Below, one piece after another: positions 15,525 through 24,394 of a stretch of DNA of 44,424 nucleotides; position 1 is the first letter of the stretch, and the number at the start of each line of letters is the position of its first letter. The stretch is from the NCBI GenBank assembly GCA_023229135.1, contig JALNZT010000035.1:1-44424 (forward strand), read 5' to 3'. The notes beneath the pieces were generated by a model that did not search any database, was not told the origin of the DNA, and saw nothing but the letters and a program-made list of their open reading frames with translations. This DNA is from Bacteroidales bacterium (GTDB lineage: Bacteria; Bacteroidota; Bacteroidia; Bacteroidales; F082). The position numbers were made by a program, and so were the translations under genes.

Positions 15525-16994
15525 ATGAATCAGTCATCGAAATTAAAGCGAATTGTAAAGCGGAAAAAGCTAAAAATCGTGGGAGATAACTCCAGGGTAA
15601 TTTTAAGACCTCATATTCCGGCTGATTTGCCACGAATAGGAAATATAATATTCAGGGTATTAAATCTTTCTGCCATAGAGGCTGAAGAGCTGTTGCAGGA
15701 AACTTTGTTGAATTTTGAAGATCGTCATAGAGATATTCAATTACAACTCTTGAGACATTACGACAAAATAGCTGAATATGTGCCAAAGGCTACCATTATT
15801 AATAAAACCCAAAAACTACTTATTGGGGCATATCTCACCATGGAGTATTCCATTGAATCTGCTGCACTTTTCAATCCATCCATCGTGCCTCATCCCGACC
15901 AAAGCCTACTTCCGGAAGGAAGCCTGAGGTTTATCATGAGTTTGCGGGCAACTGGTGAAGGGCATGTTTCGTCCATCGTTTTTAGAAGTGGAATTATTGA
16001 TAAAGACTTTTTAGTTAACATCGATAGTGTTTCAGAATTTGTGGAAACACCTGCCGTGGTCCACGACCCGTTTTATAACAATAATTTGTTTAAAATGAAA
16101 TTGAAAGACCTGAAAGCCTGGAACAAAACCAGCGTGAGGATAATGAGCCAAATCCCTGCTTTTTTCACTTACGCAGACCTGAAACTGAGCATTCAGGAAG
16201 TTTACTCGAATACCGAATTCCCGGTAGATAGCTGGACTATCAACGTCATCAATTGGTTAGCAGACTCGAACTACAAGGTGAAATTTGATGATGGAACAGC
16301 TATGTCCGAACGGGTAATATTTCCTGTTTCATCTAATGAAAGCAAGGGTATTGAAGATGCCCGATTTGTGAAATTCACCCACGAAAACGGCAGTGAAAAA
16401 TATTACGCAACCTATACAGCCTACAACGGGCATAGCATTTTGTCTCAGTTAATCGGGACAAAAGATTTTCAAACTTTCGACATCATCACCCTGAACGGGG
16501 AAGGCGTAAAGAACAAAGGGATGGCACTTTTCCCCAGAAGAGTGAATGGTAAATTCGCCATGCTCTCGCGAGCGGATGGCGAGAATAATTACATCATGTT
16601 TTCCGACAATTTGCACTTCTGGAATAGTGCCACCCTCATCCAGAAGCCCACACAGCCGTGGGAGTTCGTGCAAATTGGAAATTGCGGATCGCCTATCGAG
16701 ACCGAAGAAGGCTGGCTGGTACTAACACACGGCGTGGGCAGCATGCGGCAGTATTCAATTGGAGCGATTCTGCTGGATCTTGATGATCCAACCAAAGTAA
16801 TTGCACATTTGAAAGACCCCTTATTATCGGCTACCGAAGAAGAACGCGAAGGCTATGTGCCAAATGTTATTTATTCATGCGGAGGGATGGTGTTTAACAA
16901 CAGCCTGATTCTTCCGTATGCCATGTCTGATATTGCATCCCGGATTGCCGTAGTGAATTTGGATGATCTGTTCGGCAAAATGGAGTTCTCTTGA
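15525..16994 (+). CDS. Long GH130-family protein (PH1107-related glycosidase)
   Basis: 489 residues: a roughly 250-residue N-terminal extension (begins with a basic KLKRIVKRKKLKIVG stretch, then a helical region LPRIGNIIFRVLNLSAIEAE) followed by a GH130 propeller. Propeller motifs are KGIEDARFVKF (about 275-284), NKGMALFPRRVNGKFAMLSR, QIGNCGSPIETEEGWLVLTHGVG and YVPNVIYSCGG. The EDAR in place of the EDPR of the first GH130 marks a different subfamily, so the two enzymes in this operon likely act on different linkages or at different steps. No signal peptide. Starts 15 nt after the GT4 gene and ends the operon; a strong hairpin follows at 17070. Confidence 0.82.
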   Translation: MNQSSKLKRIVKRKKLKIVGDNSRVILRPHIPADLPRIGNIIFRVLNLSAIEAEELLQETLLNFEDRHRDIQLQLLRHYDKIAEYVPKATIINKTQKLLIGAYLTMEYSIESAALFNPSIVPHPDQSLLPEGSLRFIMSLRATGEGHVSSIVFRSGIIDKDFLVNIDSVSEFVETPAVVHDPFYNNNLFKMKLKDLKAWNKTSVRIMSQIPAFFTYADLKLSIQEVYSNTEFPVDSWTINVINWLADSNYKVKFDDGTAMSERVIFPVSSNESKGIEDARFVKFTHENGSEKYYATYTAYNGHSILSQLIGTKDFQTFDIITLNGEGVKNKGMALFPRRVNGKFAMLSRADGENNYIMFSDNLHFWNSATLIQKPTQPWEFVQIGNCGSPIETEEGWLVLTHGVGSMRQYSIGAILLDLDDPTKVIAHLKDPLLSATEEEREGYVPNVIYSCGGMVFNNSLILPYAMSDIASRIAVVNLDDLFGKMEFS

Positions 16995-17069
16995 ATGACA
17001 AGCGGCGACTCATCCGACCACACCTAACAGTCGCGTCCTGACAGTATAATAATTATTGTTGCCCGGTAA

Positions 17070-17125
17070 GAAAACAAGATACTCATCCCTGTTTGCTGTC
17101 AGGCAGGGATGAGTATCTTGTTTTC
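17070..17125. terminator. Long perfect hairpin after the GT/GH130 operon
   Basis: A 22-bp perfectly matched stem (GAAAACAAGATACTCATCCC... and its complement) with a 12-nt loop, ending in TTTTC. It lies 76 nt past the last GH130 stop and ahead of the next promoter, the position of a factor-independent terminator. The arms are unusually long for that job. Confidence 0.7.
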
Positions 17126-17178
17126 AGCTTGATTAAAATCAAAGGGCAGCACCATGTAATATATCCCCTAAATTCCAA

Positions 17179-17186
17179 TACCTTTG
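17179..17186 (+). promoter_or_regulatory. Probable promoter of the GLPGLI-PNGase gene
   Basis: TACCTTTG is an exact TAnnTTTG match 22 nt upstream of the ATG at 17208. A -33 element is not obvious. It may also drive the CotH-family gene 33 nt downstream of this gene. Confidence 0.5.
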
Positions 17187-17207
17187 ACTTTTTAAAAAAT
17201 AAACCCG

Positions 17208-18899
17208 ATGAAGTTTAGATTTTCTGGAATTGCTTTACTGATTATTTTGCCATTTTTAGGTTTTAGTCAACAATACCAAGTGCTTTACAAACAATATACT
17301 GCCGGTTCGCAAAGTGGCGATACCAGTTTTGTGCAACTAACAATATCCGGCAATCAAACCGCACTTAAAAGCCTGAATGACAAGCCCGAAAACCCTATTC
17401 CCGGATTGGCCGACGAAGTTTTTTATGTGGATTACAAAGCAAAGCGCACGCTCAGGCAATTGAGCTACCCTAACGAAAGCTTTTACAGCGAACAGTCCTT
17501 AGATACCTTAGATTTTGCGTTTACCGACAGCGACCAAAAACTGTTGGGATACAACTGTGATAAAGCTTCAATAAGCATAAACTCGAACAAAATTGAAATC
17601 TGGTACACTACTGATATTGGTTTGCAAGCTGCGCCGGTGAGCTGGTTGGGCGATTTTCCCGGTTTGGTTTTAAAACTCGTGCGCAATGGAAATTACACCC
17701 TGGAAGCTTCTGAAATCCGCACTATTGAAGCCAGCGAACAACTTATGCCACAAAATACCGGTAACGCATTATCTAACAGGGAGCTTAGCCAGCTGCAAAA
17801 AGAAAAATTGGTCTTTCGCATTCCCGTTTTTACCAATCAGCAATTGTTTTGGGGCGACACCGGCAAAATAACCGCCGACTTCCCAGCCGATACCAGCCTG
17901 CACACTGCCGGTGGCACTTTGATTTTCAAACGACTTAGTTTGCCTGATTTTCCTGACCATTATCAGGCCTTCGCAGAACTCACCACCTATTCCAATGGCG
18001 ATGCTTACGACCGGACAGGCTCCGTTTTTATTGTTCCGCAATCGGAAATAAGTTTCGTAGATGCTTTGGTTTTTGGCCCTGAAAAACTTCCCGTGTTCGA
18101 AGGCAAGGATGGCGCGCTGTATCAGGGTTTTATGCTAACCGAAAACTATCAGCCACCCGTCGAACTACTGCGGTTTTTTACGCCTTTTGGTGTGCGACAT
18201 TTCAATGATCGGGTGCAACTGGCTGGTCTGAACTGGGAAAATGAAGCCTATTACAAACAGGAAGTCAGTGATATAAGCAGCGAATTAAAGGGAGATGTAA
18301 TTATTGGCGTTTTTATTGGAAATTATGATGGGGGCGGACATAAAATAAATCTCGACTTGAGTTTTTACCCGGGTAGCGCAATTTGGGAGAATCATAGCGA
18401 AACCGAAAACTGGACGCTGCCCTTATTTAATACCGCAAATGTGTTGGAGATGGCGGGCCAAAATTACGGTAAACTCTTTGGCACCGACACGCTTAAAATT
18501 GAATTTGAAGTGCCGGAAGACGTTTCTAATTTGCGACTGCGTTATATCAGCACAGGACATGGCGGCTGGGGTGGCGGCGATGAGTTTAATCCTAAAGAAA
18601 ATCAAATCTTTATTGATGGCAAGCTGCGTTTTGTGCATACACCCTGGCGCGGCGATTGTGCTACCTATCGCGAGTTAAACCCCGTTTCGGGCAACTTCTG
18701 GAATGGGATGTCATCGTCAGATTTATCGCGATCCGGCTGGTGTCCGGGCGAGGCTACTGAACCCGTTTATTTCAATCTGCCCGATCTAAAACCCGGCAAG
18801 CACCATATCGCCATAGCAATACCTCAAGGAAATCCGGAAGGCAATAGTTTCAGCTTTTGGAGCGTTTCCGGAATGCTATTAGGCGAGAAAACCAAATAA
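17208..18899 (+). CDS. GLPGLI-domain protein fused to a PNGase F-like domain
   Basis: 563 residues. Signal peptide to about residue 20 (PFLGFSQ). Residues 21-190 are a GLPGLI-family domain (YNCDKASI, then the signature-like WLGDFPGLVLKL). From about 200 to the end it resembles peptide-N-glycosidase F: two eight-stranded jelly rolls, with FFTPFGVRHFND near the position of the catalytic aspartate and STGHGGWGGGDEFNPKENQI, PWRGDCATYRELNP and SSDLSRSGWCPG in the second half. PNGase F removes N-glycans from glycoproteins by cleaving the Asn-glycan amide. GLPGLI is otherwise found mostly alone, so the fusion is notable. Lacking a T9SS tail, it is probably periplasmic or secreted. It follows a glycan operon and precedes a surface protein gene. 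Confidence 0.83.
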   Translation: MKFRFSGIALLIILPFLGFSQQYQVLYKQYTAGSQSGDTSFVQLTISGNQTALKSLNDKPENPIPGLADEVFYVDYKAKRTLRQLSYPNESFYSEQSLDTLDFAFTDSDQKLLGYNCDKASISINSNKIEIWYTTDIGLQAAPVSWLGDFPGLVLKLVRNGNYTLEASEIRTIEASEQLMPQNTGNALSNRELSQLQKEKLVFRIPVFTNQQLFWGDTGKITADFPADTSLHTAGGTLIFKRLSLPDFPDHYQAFAELTTYSNGDAYDRTGSVFIVPQSEISFVDALVFGPEKLPVFEGKDGALYQGFMLTENYQPPVELLRFFTPFGVRHFNDRVQLAGLNWENEAYYKQEVSDISSELKGDVIIGVFIGNYDGGGHKINLDLSFYPGSAIWENHSETENWTLPLFNTANVLEMAGQNYGKLFGTDTLKIEFEVPEDVSNLRLRYISTGHGGWGGGDEFNPKENQIFIDGKLRFVHTPWRGDCATYRELNPVSGNFWNGMSSSDLSRSGWCPGEATEPVYFNLPDLKPGKHHIAIAIPQGNPEGNSFSFWSVSGMLLGEKTK

Positions 18900-18932
18900 C
18901 CTATCAAAGCTATGCATGCTTAAATCTAATCT

Positions 18933-21185
18933 ATGAGATCCATTAATTATATTTTACTGATACTGTTCGTCACGTTTACATTTATATATAACCAACCAAT
19001 TAAGGCGCAAAACCCCGATGCTGGACTTGTGTATAACGATTTGCTTGTGCCTCGCATCGACATCAGCATTCATCCTGATACGCTTAGCTGGATTTATGAA
19101 AATGTGGATAGCGATATTGAGTTTCATGCTGATTTTGTTTTTGATGACGGAGAAACCAGAGATTCAATTGCTTCTATTGGGTTTCGCCTGCGCGGAAATA
19201 CATCACGTCAGAGCCAAAAAAAATCCTTCAAAGTGTCTTTTAACACCTGGACAAGCGGTGGAAATTATCACGGTGTAGAAAAACTGAACCTGAATGGCGA
19301 ACACAATGATCCTTCAATAATGCGTGCCAAGCTGATGTGGGATTTACTGCGTAAATGGGGCATTCCGGCACCGCGTGCCAATCATGTGCAGCTATTTATC
19401 AACGGAAACTATCACGGTTTATACCTCAATGTAGAGCATATTGATGAGGAATTTGTAGAAAAACGCTTCGGTAACAAGGACGGGAATTTATATAAATGTT
19501 TGTATCCTGCCGACCTGGATTATCTGGGGCAAAATCCTGATTTGTATAAACTTGAAGACAATGGTCGCCGGGTTTATGAGCTCAAACGCAACAAAGAAGC
19601 GGACAATTACAGCGATTTGGCCAGTTTTATTGATGTACTTAACAATACCTCAGCTGCGGATTTTGAATGTGAAATGGATGATGTTTTCAATACCACCGAC
19701 TACCTCAAAGTAATTGCTGCTGATGTGTTGTGCGGCAATTGGGATGGCTATATCTTTAACAAAAACAATTATTATCTGTATAATAATGAGTTTACAGATC
19801 GCTTTGAGTATTTGATTTATGATGTGGATAACACCTTTGGAATTGACTGGTTTAACAAAGACTGGATGCACCGTAATCCCTACCAATGGGCGATGAGTGG
19901 CAATGAAAAAAGACCACTTTATACGCGTATTATGAGTAATAATGTGCTGCGACGACAATTTACTTATACAAGTCAACAACTTATAAATCAAATAGATTTG
20001 GATTCGCTATACCTATCGTTAGAAGCACGTCAGGTCATGCTCGCGCCTTTTGTAGCAGCTGATCCGTACTATCCGCTGGATTATGGCTATAGCCTTAATG
20101 ACTTCCAGCGATCGCTTACCGAGGTAATTGGCGATCATGTGAAAACCAGTATTTTCGGATTTTTAGGCACGCGATTTAGTAGTTTTCAAAATCAATTGGA
20201 AAACACCACGGCAACGCCCATGATAAATCATATCAAACACGAGCGGATGGACAACAATCAGCTTTTTGTTGGTGCCTGGGTAAAGGCCGAGTTTCCTTTT
20301 GATTCGAGGGTACATTATATTATGGATGAAGATATTAGCGTTGAAGCTCCGCTATTCGACGACGGTCTTCATGGTGATGGTGAAGCCAACGATAATTATT
20401 ATGGTGCTTTCCTTGAAGATATTTACCCGCAAACCAGTGTTTTATATCGTTTGATAGCTGTTGATTCAGCGGAGCAAATGACCATTAAGCCCTGCGAATA
20501 TAATTTCGTGAGACCGATTTCTGATGATCAGCCATTGCTTTTTATCAATGAGTTTATGGCCGACAACGACAATGCTTTTGCTGATGAATTTGGCAATTAC
20601 AGCGATTGGGTTGAGCTGTATAATGGAGATACTGAGGCCATCTTTTTGGCTGACTATTACTTGACAGATAAACTGAATAAGCCCGATAAATGGCAGATGC
20701 CGGAGATGTATCTGCAACCGGGAGCCTTCGTGCTTTTCTGGGCCGATGACGAAGAAACCCTGGGCGACCGTCACACCAATTTTAAGCTGAGCAAAGGTGG
20801 CGAAGCCATCGGTATCTTTAATGGCATGGGAGGTGTGGTGGATACGCTTAGTTTTGGTGCACAGGAAACAGATGTAAGCTACGGGCGACTTCCTGATGGC
20901 GACCCAAACTGGATATTTTTCACGGCCTCCACACCAGGCGAAAGCAATAGGTTTAGCAGTGTTTCAGAAATAGCTGAAAACGCTGATTTAAAAGTATTTC
21001 CGAATCCGGTTAGTGGTGATTTTGTTTATTTCTTGCAGGCACAAGATGTTCAAATTTATAGTGTACAGGGTCAGTTATTATTGGAACAACAAAATACAAT
21101 TCAGCTTTATATAAAAAGTTTGCCGGCAGGAGTTTATGTGCTTAAAAATAAAGTGAATGCAGCAGTTTTACTGCTAAGGGAATAG
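18933..21185 (+). CDS. CotH-family kinase-like surface protein with lamin-tail and T9SS domains
   Basis: 750 residues. Signal peptide (1-25), then a CotH domain (about 38-420): the fold is an atypical kinase, recognised by GFRLRGNTSRQSQKKSFKVSF, NLNGEHNDPSIMRAKL, the LYLNVEHIDEEF strand, CGNWDGYIFNKNNYYLY and YDVDNTFG, whose aspartates would bind metal and ATP. A lamin-tail domain follows (about 535-660; INEFMADNDNAFADEFG, SDWVELYN), then a T9SS sorting domain (VFPNPVSGDFVYF ... PAGVYVLKN). It should be exported and surface-exposed. Substrates of bacterial surface CotH proteins are unknown. Starts 33 nt after the PNGase-like gene, so probably cotranscribed. Confidence 0.86.
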   Translation: MRSINYILLILFVTFTFIYNQPIKAQNPDAGLVYNDLLVPRIDISIHPDTLSWIYENVDSDIEFHADFVFDDGETRDSIASIGFRLRGNTSRQSQKKSFKVSFNTWTSGGNYHGVEKLNLNGEHNDPSIMRAKLMWDLLRKWGIPAPRANHVQLFINGNYHGLYLNVEHIDEEFVEKRFGNKDGNLYKCLYPADLDYLGQNPDLYKLEDNGRRVYELKRNKEADNYSDLASFIDVLNNTSAADFECEMDDVFNTTDYLKVIAADVLCGNWDGYIFNKNNYYLYNNEFTDRFEYLIYDVDNTFGIDWFNKDWMHRNPYQWAMSGNEKRPLYTRIMSNNVLRRQFTYTSQQLINQIDLDSLYLSLEARQVMLAPFVAADPYYPLDYGYSLNDFQRSLTEVIGDHVKTSIFGFLGTRFSSFQNQLENTTATPMINHIKHERMDNNQLFVGAWVKAEFPFDSRVHYIMDEDISVEAPLFDDGLHGDGEANDNYYGAFLEDIYPQTSVLYRLIAVDSAEQMTIKPCEYNFVRPISDDQPLLFINEFMADNDNAFADEFGNYSDWVELYNGDTEAIFLADYYLTDKLNKPDKWQMPEMYLQPGAFVLFWADDEETLGDRHTNFKLSKGGEAIGIFNGMGGVVDTLSFGAQETDVSYGRLPDGDPNWIFFTASTPGESNRFSSVSEIAENADLKVFPNPVSGDFVYFLQAQDVQIYSVQGQLLLEQQNTIQLYIKSLPAGVYVLKNKVNAAVLLLRE

Positions 21186-21191
21186 CTCAAT

Positions 21192-21905
21192 TTATACCAT
21201 TTGTATTAAAGCTAATACGGCAAGAGATGTAGCAATGGCTATTGCAAAACTCAATAGTGTGCCGATAAGTATATATTCTGTTAGTTTTCGGCTTTTAGAT
21301 TCTCTCAAACCTCCAAAGCGGAAAACCGACTTGGCTGCTATCAGAAATCCGATGGCTGCCCAATTTCCTGTAAGTACAAAAGTGAAGACGAACAAGCGTT
21401 CCAAAATACCAATATATCTGCCGGCATTGTCTAAGGAGGCTTCTTCATTCTGATCAAGAGATTTTGACCATTTCGACATAAGGACTTCTATAACAATGCC
21501 AGAGACCCGAGTTAGAAAAAACAAGGCAATGGCATAAATCCACAACTTATCATTATTTAGCCACGAGCTTAAGTTGATTTCAGGGCGAAAAAATACAATC
21601 CATAATAAAACGATACTGAGAATGTGAAGCAATTGATCGATCAGAAACCACCGTGATTTACTTGCATCCTTTTGCACATATAGTTTTAAAATATCAATAA
21701 TGCCATGCGCGAATACCCAAGCCAAAGCCAGTGGCCAAAATTGAATATCCATCAACACCAAAAGCACTAAAAGACCGTGTATTGCAAAGTGGAAATATAA
21801 TTTGGGTGATTTAATTTTACGATTTTCTTTGTCTTTCACCCATGATTTTGGTTGCAGCAAAAAGTCGCCAATAAAGTGAGCAAGTAGAAGTTTTAGCAGT
21901 ATCAT
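21192..21905 (-). CDS. DUF3307 membrane protein
   Basis: 237 residues with about six hydrophobic helices. The opening LLAHFIGDFLLQPKSWVKDK (conserved H, D and Q in the first helix) and the HGIIDILKLY motif in a later helix are diagnostic of DUF3307, whose function is unknown. The start codon overlaps the end of the SatD gene (21902-21905), and the pair is a common two-gene unit in Bacteroidota. It ends 6 nt from the stop of the convergent CotH gene with no terminator between. Confidence 0.85.
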   Translation of the reverse strand: MILLKLLLAHFIGDFLLQPKSWVKDKENRKIKSPKLYFHFAIHGLLVLLVLMDIQFWPLALAWVFAHGIIDILKLYVQKDASKSRWFLIDQLLHILSIVLLWIVFFRPEINLSSWLNNDKLWIYAIALFFLTRVSGIVIEVLMSKWSKSLDQNEEASLDNAGRYIGILERLFVFTFVLTGNWAAIGFLIAAKSVFRFGGLRESKSRKLTEYILIGTLLSFAIAIATSLAVLALIQMV

Positions 21906-22549
21906 AACGCAATTAACTGTTTGATTTTATGACGATAAACTTTTTCTATCTCCAATATCTCATCGGTTTTCGCCCTGCTCCACCGACCACTTACCGAGTT
22001 TTGTTTTATGCCTAACAGACCGCCAATTTCCTCTTGCGTAGCTTGAGGGTTATTCAACACGATTTCGATAAGTTCGGCAGATGAAACCGACCATTTATCC
22101 ATAAAAGTGCCTGCTAATTTAAGGTAAAGATTGATTTCCTTATCAAAATCTTTCCACGCACTTTGGATAGCTAAGTTTATATTTTGCTTTTTAAGCGTCT
22201 CGAATTTTTCTCCGGCATGAATAAAAGCCGGGCCATTACTTTCGGAAACCCGCTTGCCGGAATAGGTTTTTTCGCCAATACCGATGGCCATACGCACATC
22301 TATAGTGCTTATTTTTTTATTGGCATCTTTCGGCTCAATTTTTTTAATCAGTGCCTTAATTAACAGCGCGTTTTTCAAGGCTTCTTCGGGATTTTTTAAC
22401 TCTATCTGAAAAAAGTCACCCCATACCAACTCCCAATCGCCCGGAGTGCTTCCCCACTGCGAAAAAAGCGTTTTGAGTGGTTGCAGCCATTTTTCCTGAT
22501 CGCTTAGCTTTCTCGATGCGATGATATCTCCTTTTAGTATTGCTATCAT
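21902..22549 (-). CDS. SatD-family protein with C-terminal HTH
   Basis: 215 residues of the SatD family. The N-terminal two thirds (ILKGDIIASRKL, WELVWGDFFQIEL, VRMAIGIGEKTY, SNGPAFIHAGEKFE) have the beta-alpha-beta look of a nucleotide-cyclase-like fold, although the active residues of cyclases are not evident. The C-terminal HTH reads TQEEIGGLLGIKQNSVSGRW. Directly upstream lie three palindromes spaced 28 bp, the likely binding sites of this HTH, which implies autoregulation of the SatD/DUF3307 operon. The stop overlaps the next gene by 4 nt. Confidence 0.85.
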   Translation of the reverse strand: MIAILKGDIIASRKLSDQEKWLQPLKTLFSQWGSTPGDWELVWGDFFQIELKNPEEALKNALLIKALIKKIEPKDANKKISTIDVRMAIGIGEKTYSGKRVSESNGPAFIHAGEKFETLKKQNINLAIQSAWKDFDKEINLYLKLAGTFMDKWSVSSAELIEIVLNNPQATQEEIGGLLGIKQNSVSGRWSRAKTDEILEIEKVYRHKIKQLIAL

Positions 22550-22557
22550 GCCGCAAA

Positions 22558-22633
22558 TATCGTTTGAATAAACGATAAATCAAAATATCGTCGATTTCAA
22601 CGATAATCTAAATTATCGTCGATTTCAGCGATA
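22558..22633. promoter_or_regulatory. Three-site operator array upstream of the SatD gene
   Basis: Three 20-bp sites start at 22558, 22586 and 22614, exactly 28 bp apart: TATCGTTTGAATAAACGATA, TATCGTCGATTTCAACGATA and TATCGTCGATTTCAGCGATA. All share inverted half-sites TATCG/CGATA with 10 bp between. They begin 8 bp before the reverse-strand ATG of SatD and cover its promoter region. The fixed 28-bp period suggests cooperative binding of a dimeric HTH protein, most likely SatD itself. Confidence 0.75.
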
Positions 22634-22659
22634 ATTATCAAAATCCAATTGGGAAAATC

Positions 22660-24273
22660 TTATTCATACAAGGCATTACGTTGCTCCCTGAGCTTTTCGT
22701 CGCTGATATAGTCGTCGTAATTCATCAGCTTATCAATCATGCCGTTAGGGCCCATTTCAATAATTCTGTTGCAGGTTGTGCGGATAAATTCCTGGTCATG
22801 CGATGACATCAGCACATTGCCTTTGAACTTAGTCAAAGTGTTGTTAAAGGCCTGAATCGACTCCAAATCAAGATGGTTCGTAGGTGTGTCGAGCAGCATC
22901 ACATTGGCATTGCGGATCATCATGCGGGCAATCATGCAGCGCACTTTTTCACCCCCCGAAAGCACATTGGCTTTTTTGTAAACCTCATCACCGGAGAAAA
23001 GCATCTTGCCTAAAAATCCACGTAAATAAACTTCAGTAGTATCATCTGAAAACTCTGCCAGCCAGTCCATCAGCGTGATGTCGTCTTGAAAAAGCTCATC
23101 ATATTCCAAGGGTAAATAAGCTTTTAAAATCGTTTGTCCCCAGACAAAACTTCCGCCATCGGGCTGCTCGTGTCCTTTTAATATCTTGAAAAGCTGTGTC
23201 ATGGCTCTGGTGTCGCGCGAAAGAAAGATGATCTTATCATCCTTTTGCATACTGAAATTCAAATTGCTGAAAAGCATTTTGTCGCCATCGCTTTTACTCA
23301 GGTTCGTCACGTCCAGAATTTGGTTTCCGGGTTCGCGCTCCGGCGTAAATATAATTGCCGGATATTTGCGTGTTGACGGCCTAATATCTTCTATATTAAG
23401 CTTTTCAATCATCTTTTTACGACTTGTCGTTTGCTTGGATTTGGAGGCGTTGGCACTAAACCGCCGGATAAATTCCTGCAGTTCCTTTTTGCGCTCTTCT
23501 GCTTTTTTATTCTGATTTTGAAGCTGTGACAAAGCCAGTTGACTGGATTCGTACCAGAAGCTATAATTACCCGAAAACAACTGCACTTTTCCGAAGTCAA
23601 TATCTACAATTTGGGTGCAAATAGAATCCAGGAAATGCCTGTCGTGCGATACCACCAGCACCGTATTCGGGAAGTTGGCCAAGTAATTTTCGAGCCAGTT
23701 CACGGTTTCCAGGTCGAGGTCGTTAGTAGGCTCATCAAGCAATAAGTTGTCGGGTTTTCCGAAAAGTGCCTGTGCCAGCAGTACCTTCACTTTTTGTTGG
23801 CCGCTTAGCTCTTCCACCAATTTTTCATGCAGCTCTTCTTTAATGCCGAGTCCGCTCAGCAAGCTTGCAGCATTGCTTTCGGCATTCCAGCCGTCCATAT
23901 CTGCAAAATGGCCTTCGAGCTCAGCAGCCCGCACACCATCAGCGTCGCTGAAATCTTCTTTGGCATAAATGGCATCCTTTTCGTGCATCACACGCCATAA
24001 ATCGCTATGGCCCATCAATACCGTATTGAGTACCGTAAATTCATTGTACTCGGAGTGGTTCTGCTTTAAAACTGAGAGCCGCTCACCGGTTCCCAGGCTA
24101 ATCTGGCCTTTGGTGCTTTCCAGCTCGCCGCTCAATATTTTCAAAAAAGTGGATTTGCCCGCGCCGTTTGCGCCAATTATTCCGTAACAATTGCCGGCAG
24201 TAAATTTCATATTCACGTCCTGAAACAAAGTACGTTTACCGAATTGGATGGACAAATCTGATACAGTAATCAT
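22660..24273 (-). CDS. ABC-F ATPase (YbiT-like) with a degenerate second site
   Basis: 537 residues with two ABC domains and no membrane segments; ABC-F proteins act on the ribosome. Domain 1 is intact: GANGAGKS (34-41), LSGQQKVKVLLAQ signature, LLLDEPTNDLD Walker B. The linker (PtIM) has ANASKSKQTTSRKKMIEKL. In domain 2 the Walker A position reads IFLSRDTRAMTQLF with no GxxGxGKS, and Walker B is MLLDTPTNHLD, so the usual glutamate after the aspartate is threonine; the signature LSGGEKVRCMIA remains. One ATP site is therefore probably non-hydrolytic. Upstream is its own TAnnTTTG promoter. Confidence 0.9.
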   Translation of the reverse strand: MITVSDLSIQFGKRTLFQDVNMKFTAGNCYGIIGANGAGKSTFLKILSGELESTKGQISLGTGERLSVLKQNHSEYNEFTVLNTVLMGHSDLWRVMHEKDAIYAKEDFSDADGVRAAELEGHFADMDGWNAESNAASLLSGLGIKEELHEKLVEELSGQQKVKVLLAQALFGKPDNLLLDEPTNDLDLETVNWLENYLANFPNTVLVVSHDRHFLDSICTQIVDIDFGKVQLFSGNYSFWYESSQLALSQLQNQNKKAEERKKELQEFIRRFSANASKSKQTTSRKKMIEKLNIEDIRPSTRKYPAIIFTPEREPGNQILDVTNLSKSDGDKMLFSNLNFSMQKDDKIIFLSRDTRAMTQLFKILKGHEQPDGGSFVWGQTILKAYLPLEYDELFQDDITLMDWLAEFSDDTTEVYLRGFLGKMLFSGDEVYKKANVLSGGEKVRCMIARMMIRNANVMLLDTPTNHLDLESIQAFNNTLTKFKGNVLMSSHDQEFIRTTCNRIIEMGPNGMIDKLMNYDDYISDEKLREQRNALYE

Positions 24274-24307
24274 GTTTTAAGTGTTTTAAGGTGCTTCAAA
24301 AGGGCGG

Positions 24308-24315
24308 CAAAGTTA
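24308..24315 (-). promoter_or_regulatory. Probable promoter of the YbiT-like ABC-F gene
   Basis: Read on the reverse strand the sequence is TAACTTTG, an exact TAnnTTTG match 34 nt upstream of the ATG at 24273. It is back-to-back with the forward promoter at 24371. Confidence 0.55.
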
Positions 24316-24370
24316 CGTTTATTTTTGTTGGAAACACAAGACTAAAAACCTAAGACTGCTACATATTGGT

Positions 24371-24378
24371 TACTTTTG
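24371..24378 (+). promoter_or_regulatory. Probable promoter of the MFS-like gene at 24395
   Basis: TACTTTTG is an exact TAnnTTTG match 16 nt before the ATG, which would give a very short leader. Confidence 0.5.
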
Positions 24379-24394
24379 TCGCACAGAAAACAGC

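Noticed and set aside
22558..22633. Regularly spaced repeats considered as a CRISPR array
   Set aside because: Units are 20-bp palindromes with 8-bp gaps, far too short for spacers, and no cas gene is near; operators fit better.
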